The position numbers were made by a program, and so were the translations under genes. The notes under the pieces were generated by a model. The model saw only the letters and a program-made list of their open reading frames with translations, did no database searches and had not been told where the DNA came from. From Hungatella sp. UBA4396 (GTDB taxonomy: Bacteria; Bacillota; Clostridia; Lachnospirales; Lachnospiraceae), in assembly GCA_002389905.1 (NCBI GenBank), contig DGRE01000064.1, positions 1-21,515 of the forward strand: a stretch of 21,515 nucleotides of DNA. The letters are read 5' to 3'. Positions 1-6,867 of this stretch are shown here, one piece after another (position 1 is the first letter of the stretch; the number at the start of each line of letters is the position of its first letter).

Positions 1-30
1 CAGGAGAACTTTCCTATTACATAAAAAAAT

Positions 31-76
31 ACCGGATATGAAGAGAACAAATCTGCTTGTTTTCTTCACATCCGGT
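31..76. terminator. bidirectional hairpin terminator downstream of the beta-helix gene
   Basis: The arms ACCGGATATGAAGAGAACA (31-49) and TGTTTTCTTCACATCCGGT (58-76) pair over 19 bp with wobbles. A T-run follows on the plus side (82-88) and an A-run precedes on the left (23-29), so it can stop transcription from either direction. It ends the topB-beta-helix operon. The outer stem resembles the terminator at 14756-14798. Confidence 0.85.
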
Positions 77-98
77 ATGATCTTTTTTTATGATTGCC

Positions 99-782
99 TT
101 ATTCTTCTGTTACAGTTTTTTCAACCACTTCGCCCTGTTTTTTGTAAATGGAGTTGGCATCCACACATTCTCTGACGCATGACAGAGGATAAACATTGGA
201 TTTTGGACCGATTACAGTTCCTGGATTTAATACGGCGCCGCAGCCGATTTCTGCAAAATCTCCGATGATGGCACCGAATTTCTTAAGTCCTGTTTCAATA
301 TCTCCGTCTTCTGCATGAACTGTAACCAGAGACTTATCTGATTTCACATTGGAAGCGATAGAAGATGCGCCCATGTGAGCCTTGAAGCCTAAAATGGAAT
401 CTCCCAGGTAGTTAAAGTGAGGAACCTGAGCGCCGTCAAATACAATGGCATTCTTCACTTCTGAGGAATTTCCGATCACTGCAAAATCTCCGATGATGGC
501 GTTTCCTCTGATAAATGCACAGTGGCGGATCTGGGCGCCCTTGCCGATGATGACATTTTCACCCATACAAGCTGTAGGAGGAAGGTTTACGGATTTGTGA
601 ATCCATACTGCTTTTCCCACATGAACATACTCATCCTTTGGAAGGCGCTGTCCAAGAGAAACGATAAATTCGCTGATTTTAGGAAGAACCTCCCATGGGT
701 AAGTGGTCTGTTCAAATAATAATTTAGCCAGAGTATGGTTTGTGTCAAACAAGTCCTGGTTTGTCATATCTTCTTTTTTCAT
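99..782 (-). CDS. left-handed beta-helix (hexapeptide-repeat) protein, GlmU C-terminal-like
   Basis: About 227 aa. From about residue 50 the protein carries repeated hexapeptide rungs such as GENVIIGKGAQI, GNAIIGDFAVIG and GAIIGDFAEIGCGAVLNPGTVIG. This is the left-handed parallel beta-helix of GlmU/LpxA-type acyltransferases and sugar-nucleotide enzymes. No N-terminal nucleotidyltransferase domain is present, so the name UDP-GlcNAc pyrophosphorylase often given to such proteins is not supported; an acyltransferase or sugar-nucleotide-related role is inferred from the fold only. The start is set at ATG 780-782, 9 nt after AGGAG; an in-frame GTG at 786-788 lies only 3 nt from that site. The AGGAG overlaps the topB stop codon, so translation is probably coupled to topB. 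A hairpin terminator follows. Confidence 0.75.
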   Translation of the reverse strand: MKKEDMTNQDLFDTNHTLAKLLFEQTTYPWEVLPKISEFIVSLGQRLPKDEYVHVGKAVWIHKSVNLPPTACMGENVIIGKGAQIRHCAFIRGNAIIGDFAVIGNSSEVKNAIVFDGAQVPHFNYLGDSILGFKAHMGASSIASNVKSDKSLVTVHAEDGDIETGLKKFGAIIGDFAEIGCGAVLNPGTVIGPKSNVYPLSCVRECVDANSIYKKQGEVVEKTVTEE

Positions 783-794
783 GTTCACAATCTC

Positions 795-2834
795 CTATTT
801 TTGTTTTTTATAATTAGCTGCCGCGGCATCAAATATACTGAAAAGACCGTAGTGATTATTCAGCCTTAACACGCCTGAGGTGCGTCCGGCAACAAAATTC
901 TCAAGTTTCTGCATATATTCCTCCGGGGTTATGCTCCCCTCTGCCACATAGGTCAGCCCCTTTTCCCAGCTGGCTGTCAGCTCCGGGTTTAACAACTGTC
1001 TGATGGAGGTATTGACCACATCAAAAATCATCTCTCCCAAAAGGGTGGGAATGACCACCTGGGTCTTGGTATTTAAGGAAAGGTACTTGATATGGCACAG
1101 CTTTTTTAAAATCTCGGCTCTGGTGGCGCTGGTTCCGATGCCGCTGCCCTTGATCTGGGCCCGCAGTTCCTCGTCCTCGATTAACTGTCCCGCATTTTCC
1201 ATGGCTAAGATCATGGAACCGGAGGTATACCGCTTGGGAGGAGAAGTCTCTCCTTCCTTAATGATCAGTTCTTTTATGGGAAGCTTCATTCCCTTTTTCA
1301 AAGAACCCAGCATGGCGACAAAGGCCGGATTATCCATGTTATTCTGGGAGGCTTCCTGAGTCTCTTCATCAGAAGCTGTTCCCTCACCTTTTTCTTCCTG
1401 CTTTTTCTTTACGCCCGATACGTCTGCCACCTTTAAATAGCCTTCTTCCAGCATCACCCGGAAATTGGCAAAAAAGTGTTCTTTGTCGGCTTCCAGCTCC
1501 AGAGCATACTTCTGGTAAACAGCCGGAGGATAAAAAATGCTTAAAAATCTCCTGGCTATGACCTCATATACCTTAGAGGAAAGGCCGGATAAGCTTCTTA
1601 AGGCTCCCATACCCTGTCCTGTTGGAATGATGGCATAGTGGTCCGTGATCTGCTTATCATTGACATATCTGGTCTTTTCAATGGTCTTAAAAGAACCTTT
1701 TTCCAGCACCTCTGACACTGCCGGGGACAAAGGCTCAAAGCCCTTAAGTCCGCCTATGTTCTTATGGATCTCCTTTGCCACTGCTGTGGAAAGAACCCTG
1801 GCGTCCGTTCTGGGGTAGGTGACCAGTTTTTTTTCATAAAGTTCCTGGACCACCTTTAATGTTTCGTCAGGACTGATCTTAAACATCTTAGAGCAGTCGT
1901 TTTGAAGCTCTGCCAGATTGTAAAGAAGAGGAGGATTTTTCGTCTCCTTTTTCTTTTCTATAGAAGCTACGGCTGCTTCCATAGGATCCATCTCCGAAAG
2001 AACCCTGACAAGCTCTTCCGCATGTTTTCTCTCCTTGAACCCATTTTCCTTATAGAGGAAGGGGGATTCAAAGTACCTGGAACCGGGTGCGCTTTTCCAC
2101 TCCCCGTCAAAGTCCATGTCCTGAGATGTAAAGGTGCCGATGACCCGGTAAAAGGGAGTTTTTACAAATTCCCGGATCTCCCGCTCTCTGCGCACCACCA
2201 TTCCCATGACACAGGTCATGACACGGCCCACAGATATAACCGTATTTTTTCCGCTTTTTAAATAATTGGAAATATGCTGCCCATACCTTAGTGTAAGCAG
2301 GCGGGAAAAATTAATTCCCATTAAATAATCTTCTTTGGCCCTTAAGTAAGCTGATGCGGAAAGATTGTCGTATTCCGATGCATCCCTGGCTTCACGGATT
2401 CCTCTTAATATCTCATCTTCTGTCTGGGAATCAATCCATACCCGTTTCTGGACTTTCCCTTTCACTCCTGCCATTTGAGCCACCAGACGGTATATGTACT
2501 CTCCTTCCCGTCCTGAGTCCGTACATATATAAATAGTGTCCACATCAGGCCGGTTCAAAAGGCCGCTTACAATCCGAAACTGCTTCTCCACACCGGGAAT
2601 TACCTCGTATTTGAATTCCTTGGGGAGAAAAGGAAGGGTGGATAGGCTCCACCGCTTGTATTTCGGGTCATAGCTTTCCGGGTAGCTCATGGTGACCAGA
2701 TGGCCAACGCACCAGGTTATGACAGCCTCATCCGATTCTATGTATCCATCTTTGCGCCTTCCGCCTGCCTTTAGGGCATTGGCAAACTCCTGGGCCACGC
2801 TCGGTTTTTCTGCAATGTATAACGATTTCGACAT
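795..2834 (-). CDS. topB: DNA topoisomerase III (type IA)
   Basis: 679 aa, a normal length for TopB. The TOPRIM domain is N-terminal, with the conserved Glu in IAEKPSVA (residue 9) and TDSGREGE (105-112). The catalytic tyrosine is Tyr340 in VTYPRTDARVLS. The type IA core runs to about residue 640, with GIGTSATRAEIL near 575. The enzyme passes single DNA strands through a transient 5'-phosphotyrosine break and helps resolve replication or recombination intermediates. No zinc-ribbon tail is visible. The start ATG lies just after AGGGTGA and is preceded by a good promoter at 2872-2900. It is the first gene of a two-gene unit. TopB is also carried by conjugative elements, but nothing mobile flanks it here. 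Confidence 0.95.
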   Translation of the reverse strand: MSKSLYIAEKPSVAQEFANALKAGGRRKDGYIESDEAVITWCVGHLVTMSYPESYDPKYKRWSLSTLPFLPKEFKYEVIPGVEKQFRIVSGLLNRPDVDTIYICTDSGREGEYIYRLVAQMAGVKGKVQKRVWIDSQTEDEILRGIREARDASEYDNLSASAYLRAKEDYLMGINFSRLLTLRYGQHISNYLKSGKNTVISVGRVMTCVMGMVVRREREIREFVKTPFYRVIGTFTSQDMDFDGEWKSAPGSRYFESPFLYKENGFKERKHAEELVRVLSEMDPMEAAVASIEKKKETKNPPLLYNLAELQNDCSKMFKISPDETLKVVQELYEKKLVTYPRTDARVLSTAVAKEIHKNIGGLKGFEPLSPAVSEVLEKGSFKTIEKTRYVNDKQITDHYAIIPTGQGMGALRSLSGLSSKVYEVIARRFLSIFYPPAVYQKYALELEADKEHFFANFRVMLEEGYLKVADVSGVKKKQEEKGEGTASDEETQEASQNNMDNPAFVAMLGSLKKGMKLPIKELIIKEGETSPPKRYTSGSMILAMENAGQLIEDEELRAQIKGSGIGTSATRAEILKKLCHIKYLSLNTKTQVVIPTLLGEMIFDVVNTSIRQLLNPELTASWEKGLTYVAEGSITPEEYMQKLENFVAGRTSGVLRLNNHYGLFSIFDAAAANYKKQK

Positions 2835-2871
2835 ATATCACCCTGCTGCTTTTTTTGATAGTAACTCTTCT

Positions 2872-2900
2872 ATTATATCATTAAAACCCATGAATAGCAA
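2872..2900 (-). promoter_or_regulatory. sigma-A-type promoter for topB
   Basis: Minus-strand TTGCTA (2895-2900), 17-bp spacer, TATAAT (2872-2877), about 38 bp upstream of the topB start. It is divergent from the promoter at 2928-2956. Confidence 0.75.
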
Positions 2901-2927
2901 ATTTTTACGACAAAGCCTATTATAACA

Positions 2928-2956
2928 TTGAAAAAATAGATTATCAATGGTACAAT
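2928..2956 (+). promoter_or_regulatory. sigma-A-type promoter for the YbaK-like gene
   Basis: TTGAAA (2928-2933), 17-bp spacer, TACAAT (2951-2956). The predicted transcription start is near 2963, giving a leader of about 48 nt before the ATG. Confidence 0.75.
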
Positions 2957-3010
2957 AACAAACAATTTCTTTATGATTTTATTACGTTTATGAAAAGGAG
3001 TTTTTGATTG

Positions 3011-3493
3011 ATGTCAGTACAAACAGTAAAAGAATATTTAAAAGAATTTGATAAGGACGGCCTTGTAAGAGAATTTTCCGTGTCCAGTGCAACTGTGGAG
3101 CTGGCAGCAAAGGCCCTTGATGTGGAGCCTGCCCGCATTGCAAAAACCATGTCCTTTCATGGAAATGAAACAAACGGCTGCATTCTGGTAGTAACGGCAG
3201 GGGATACAAAGATCGATAACGGAAAATTTAAGAAGCAGTTCGGCTTCAAAGCCAAAATGCTGGGGGCAAGTGAAGTATCCATGCTCACCGGACACGAAAT
3301 CGGCGGCGTGTGCCCTTTTGCAAATCCGGAGCACGTAACCACCTTTTTAGACGTTTCCTTAAAGCGCTTTGACACCGTATTTCCTGCTGCCGGAAGTTCC
3401 AGCTCAGCCATTGAGGTGACCTGCGACGAGCTTGCAAGGCTTTCTAAGGCAGCAGAATGGATCGATGTCTGCAAGACTCCTGAGCTTTTATGA
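3011..3493 (+). CDS. YbaK/EbsC-family aminoacyl-tRNA deacylase
   Basis: 160 aa, a single YbaK/aminoacyl-tRNA-editing domain of standard length. Family features visible include a Lys near RIAKTMSF, the segment GDTKIDNGKFKKQFG, the HEIGGVCPF turn and a Gly/Ser-rich AAGSSSSAIEV near the C-terminus. Members hydrolyse mischarged aminoacyl-tRNAs such as Cys-tRNA(Pro) or Ala-tRNA(Pro) in the cytosol; the exact substrate cannot be read from sequence. AGGAG at 2996-3000 is 10 nt from ATG 3011 and 7 nt from an in-frame TTG at 3008, so a TTG start is possible. Its stop overlaps the stop of the convergent transporter gene by 6 bp. Confidence 0.88.
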   Translation: MSVQTVKEYLKEFDKDGLVREFSVSSATVELAAKALDVEPARIAKTMSFHGNETNGCILVVTAGDTKIDNGKFKKQFGFKAKMLGASEVSMLTGHEIGGVCPFANPEHVTTFLDVSLKRFDTVFPAAGSSSSAIEVTCDELARLSKAAEWIDVCKTPELL

Positions 3494-4372
3494 GGAACCT
3501 TTTTTTCTGTATTCCGACAAAATGACGGAGACAAACATCAGCACACAGCCTCCAATAAGCCTGGGGGTTATCTCTTCCCCTAAAAAAGCAACGGAAAAGA
3601 TCAGGCCGAATACTGCTTCAAAGGACAGTATAATGGAAGATGTATTGGGACTTAAATGCTTCTGCCCTATATTCTGAAACAAAAAGCAGAGCATAGTGCT
3701 GAAAATCCCCAGGTATAGAATTCCCATCAGAATGGAACCGTGAATCACCCCGAAATCCAGGGCTCCTTCTAAAAGCGGAGCCACCAGCCAGCTTAAAGCA
3801 GCCGCTGTCACCATCTGAAGGACCGTCAGGCCGACAGGATCATGGTCTGCGGTATAGCGGTCAATGAAAACAATGTGAATGGCATAGAAGAAACCGCATA
3901 TAAAGGTTAAAAGATCACCGATATTGACAGATAAATCCCCCTCCAAAGATAAGAGCGCAAGCCCTATGACCGCGATGGCACCCGCTGCCACGTGATTTTT
4001 GGAGGGGCTTTTTTTATTAAAAAACCAATGAAGAAAGGGTACCAGAATCACGTACAATGTGGTGATAAAGGCATTTTTACTGGCTGTGGTATACTTTAAG
4101 CCATAGGTCTGGAAAAAGTAGCTGACAAATAAAAACACTCCCAGAAGCCCTCCCCTCAATAAATCCGGCGTTTTAAGAGCCACAACCCGCTTCCAGAATA
4201 TGATCACCAGCCCAACAGCGGCAATGGTAAAACGCAGGGCCAGTACATAGGTGGGAGGAATGACCCCTATGGAATTTTTCATTACAACGAAGGCGCTGCC
4301 CCATATAATAGTGGTTACAATCAGTCCGAGGACGGACAAGGCTTTTACGCCTTTTTCAGCCGTTTGAATCAT
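3488..4372 (-). CDS. DMT-superfamily transporter (two EamA domains)
   Basis: 294 aa, with about ten hydrophobic helices arranged as two EamA repeats (roughly residues 10-140 and 150-288). The N-terminal motif IIWGSAFVVMKN and the C-terminal FEAVFGLIFSVAFLGEEITP are typical of the RhaT/EamA family. These are inner-membrane metabolite or amino-acid exporters; the substrate is unknown. The start is uncertain: a purine-rich AGGAAAGGA lies about 14 nt upstream of the ATG, farther than usual, and no closer in-frame start exists. A short inverted repeat (TGCCCA/TGGGCA, 4404-4421) sits in the leader. The 3' end overlaps the convergent YbaK-like gene. Confidence 0.88.
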   Translation of the reverse strand: MIQTAEKGVKALSVLGLIVTTIIWGSAFVVMKNSIGVIPPTYVLALRFTIAAVGLVIIFWKRVVALKTPDLLRGGLLGVFLFVSYFFQTYGLKYTTASKNAFITTLYVILVPFLHWFFNKKSPSKNHVAAGAIAVIGLALLSLEGDLSVNIGDLLTFICGFFYAIHIVFIDRYTADHDPVGLTVLQMVTAAALSWLVAPLLEGALDFGVIHGSILMGILYLGIFSTMLCFLFQNIGQKHLSPNTSSIILSFEAVFGLIFSVAFLGEEITPRLIGGCVLMFVSVILSEYRKKGSS

Positions 4373-4452
4373 ATGTACACTTACGATGTCCTTTCCTATA
4401 TATTGCCCATGCTTTTGGGCATCATGGTATACCCTATTTCTTTACAGAAGTT

Positions 4453-4479
4453 CAGGAACGCAGCAGAGCCGCGTTCCTG
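4453..4479 (-). terminator. stem-loop after galM
   Basis: CAGGAACGC (4453-4461) and GCGTTCCTG (4471-4479) form a 9-bp GC-rich stem with a 9-nt loop, 5 nt past the galM stop on the minus strand. The downstream tract is not T-rich (AACTTCTG), so it may be a weak terminator or an mRNA 3'-end stabiliser. Confidence 0.55.
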
Positions 4480-4483
4480 TAAA

Positions 4484-5542
4484 TTATACTTTAGAAAACT
4501 TGTAAATCGTGGTTGTCTGATACTCTTCTCCTGCCTTTAAGAAGGGACATGGAAATTCCGGCTTGTTGACGGCATCGGGGAAATTCTGAGTTTCAAAGCA
4601 ATAACTGCCCCGCTTTTCATAAAGGGGTTTTCCCTTGCCCACGATTCCTGGCTTCATGGCATTAGCAGTGTAAAACTGAATTCCCGGCAGGTCTGTATAA
4701 ACCTCCATCCGGATTCCGGTCTTATCCGATTCGGCCGTAGCAGACAAGGCCAATTCTCCCGGTTCGTGATTGAGAACCCAGTTGTGGTCATATCCTGCTC
4801 CAATTCGCAGAGCCTCGTAATCCTGATCAATATCCCGTTCTATGATCTTCGCAACCGTAAAATCCATGGGAGTTCCCTTAACCGGAACAAATTCTCCCGT
4901 GGGAACCAAACCCTCATCGGTTCTGGTAAAGGTGTCTGCGTCGATCCACACTCTCTGCTTCATGGCCCAGCCCCCATCCTGTCCGTCTAGGTTAAAATAG
5001 CTGTGGTTGGTGAAGTTAGCCACGGTATCGGCATCACAAACCATGTGGTAGGAAATCATAAGGCTGTCATCGGGGGTCAGAGTATAGGTGATGGTGATGT
5101 CCGCATTTCCCGGATATCCCTGGTCCTGATCAGGAGAAGAAAGGAAAAAGCTGACTCTGGCTCCTAAATCGGTTTCCTCTGCCTGACCTTCCCAAAGGCG
5201 TCTGTGGTAAAGGTCGGGGGCACTATGTAAATTGCTTGAGCCGTTGTTGGCTTCCAGCTTGTACTCTTTTCCGTTCAGGACAAACGCTGCGCCTCCGATG
5301 CGGTTGGAATTGCGCCCGATGGGAGCTCCAAAATGAGGGGGATTAATCAGGTATTCTTCTGCACTGTCATATCCCAGGACAACGTCAGTTCTTTTTCCGT
5401 CCCGGTCCGGCACATTCATCGTAACCCATACTGCGCCCAAATCGGTAAAAGAGGCTGACACTCCGTTTTCATTGCTCAGTGTGTACAGACAAATCTCTTT
5501 TCCGTCCGGCATGTTTCCCCAATGCTCTTTCTTATATGCCAT
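4484..5542 (-). CDS. galM: galactose mutarotase (aldose 1-epimerase)
   Basis: 352 aa, the usual GalM length. It interconverts alpha and beta anomers of galactose/glucose at the head of the Leloir pathway. Visible family motifs are GRNSNRIGGA near the N-terminus, NHSYFNLDGQ (catalytic His region) and FETQNFPDAVN, which carries the catalytic Glu near the C-terminus. The start is ATG 5540-5542, preceded by GGAGG with 8-nt spacing. An upstream in-frame ATG (5555-5557) overlaps that ribosome site and has none of its own, so the five-residue longer form is rejected. No other galactose gene is adjacent. It follows asd across a hairpin with little room for its own promoter, so read-through from asd is likely. 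Confidence 0.93.
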   Translation of the reverse strand: MAYKKEHWGNMPDGKEICLYTLSNENGVSASFTDLGAVWVTMNVPDRDGKRTDVVLGYDSAEEYLINPPHFGAPIGRNSNRIGGAAFVLNGKEYKLEANNGSSNLHSAPDLYHRRLWEGQAEETDLGARVSFFLSSPDQDQGYPGNADITITYTLTPDDSLMISYHMVCDADTVANFTNHSYFNLDGQDGGWAMKQRVWIDADTFTRTDEGLVPTGEFVPVKGTPMDFTVAKIIERDIDQDYEALRIGAGYDHNWVLNHEPGELALSATAESDKTGIRMEVYTDLPGIQFYTANAMKPGIVGKGKPLYEKRGSYCFETQNFPDAVNKPEFPCPFLKAGEEYQTTTIYKFSKV

Positions 5543-5572
5543 GTTTGCTTCCTCCATTTATTTTTTCATGAA

Positions 5573-5608
5573 GGGACTGTCACAAAATGTCATTTTGCAA
5601 CAGCCCCC
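5573..5608 (-). other. long intergenic hairpin between asd and galM
   Basis: The arms GGGACTGTCACAAAATG (5573-5589) and CATTTTGCAACAGCCCCC (5591-5608) pair over about 15 bp. On the minus-strand RNA every departure from perfect pairing is a G-U wobble. There is no T-tract after it, and the galM ribosome site lies about 20 nt downstream, so it may be a processing or partial-termination element rather than a full stop. Confidence 0.7.
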
Positions 5609-5618
5609 CTGAATTTCA

Positions 5619-6707
5619 TTATGCTTTTGCTTTGATATAGCCCTTGGCAGTTAAAAGCTCTGCGGAAAGAACTGCTCCGCCGGCTGCACCCCGGACTGTG
5701 TTATGGGATAAGCCTACGAATTTATAATCATAAACACTGTCTTCTCTGATGCGTCCTACGGAAATACCCATTCCCTTTTCATAATCCACATCAAGGGTGA
5801 TCTGAGGGCGGTTATCCTCTTCTAAGTACTGCATAAACTGTTTAGGAGCGCTTGGAAGATCTAATTCCTGGGCAAGCCCCTTAAAGTTCACGATGCGGTC
5901 AATCAGCTCCTCTTTGGTTGGCTTTTTGCGGAACTTTACAAAAACTGCTGCTGTATGGCCGTTTAATACCGGAACCCTGAGACACTGGCAGGTAATGACA
6001 GGGCTGCTGGCCTTTACAATTTCTCCGTTTTCAATCGTTCCCCAAAGGCGAAGAGGCTCCTGCTCGCTTTTCTCTTCTTCTCCTCCAATATAAGGGATTA
6101 AGTTTCCTACCATCTCCGGCCAGTCCTGAAAGTTCTTTCCTGCTCCTGAGATAGCCTGATAAGTGGTAGCCACCACTTCATAGGGCTCGAATTCCTTCCA
6201 GGCACTCAGGACAGGTGCATAACTTTGAATGGAACAGTTAGGCTTTACCGTAATAAATCCCTGTTCCGTACCCAGACGCTTTCTCTGGTCCTTGATCACT
6301 TCATAATGCTCCGGATTGATCTCCGGGATTACCATAGGAACGTCAGGAGTCCATCTATGGGCGCTGTTATTGGATACCACCGGAGTCTCTGTTTTTGCAT
6401 AGGCTTCTTCGATGGCCTTGATCTCTTCCTTTGTCATGTCCACGGCGCTGAATACAAAGTCAACACTGGCTGCAACAGCTTCCACTTCATTGACATTCAT
6501 CACAGTCAGTTTTTTTACTGACTCAGGCATTGGAGTGGTCATTTTCCAACGGTCTCCTACTGCTTCTTCATATGTCTTCCCTGCGGAACGGGGGCTGGCT
6601 GCCACAGTTGCCACTTCGTACCATGGATGGTTCTCCAGCAAAGAGATAAATCTCTGCCCTACCATGCCGGTTGCTCCTAAAATACCGACTCTCAATTTCT
6701 TTTCCAT
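5619..6707 (-). CDS. asd: aspartate-semialdehyde dehydrogenase
   Basis: 362 aa from the chosen start. It reduces aspartyl-phosphate to aspartate semialdehyde for lysine, threonine, methionine and diaminopimelate synthesis. The N-terminal NADP-binding motif GILGATGMVGQRF (8-20) and the catalytic Cys158 in KPNCSIQ are clear; NGHTAAVFVKFR holds the conserved His. The sequence resembles the archaeal/fungal-like Asd subtype (asd_EA). ATG 6705-6707 is preceded by AAGGAG with 7-nt spacing; a 29-codon in-frame upstream extension has no ribosome site and is rejected. I found no convincing promoter in the 160-nt gap after parC. Confidence 0.95.
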   Translation of the reverse strand: MEKKLRVGILGATGMVGQRFISLLENHPWYEVATVAASPRSAGKTYEEAVGDRWKMTTPMPESVKKLTVMNVNEVEAVAASVDFVFSAVDMTKEEIKAIEEAYAKTETPVVSNNSAHRWTPDVPMVIPEINPEHYEVIKDQRKRLGTEQGFITVKPNCSIQSYAPVLSAWKEFEPYEVVATTYQAISGAGKNFQDWPEMVGNLIPYIGGEEEKSEQEPLRLWGTIENGEIVKASSPVITCQCLRVPVLNGHTAAVFVKFRKKPTKEELIDRIVNFKGLAQELDLPSAPKQFMQYLEEDNRPQITLDVDYEKGMGISVGRIREDSVYDYKFVGLSHNTVRGAAGGAVLSAELLTAKGYIKAKA

Positions 6708-6867
6708 ATTTTTCTCCTTGCTTTTTTCATTTTGTAATACGAATCGTTCAGCTAAATTCTTAACTATCCTATAACAAAGTGAAAAAAAAATCAATATTTA
6801 TTCGCCATAAAAATACATTTGTACGCCCGCGGAAGACATTCGTTAAAATCTGTACTGCCCTAAAGCA

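Noticed and set aside
6708..6867. Lysine riboswitch or T-box in front of asd
   Set aside because: The 160-bp gap has no T-box sequence, no lysine-element core and no terminator with T-run.
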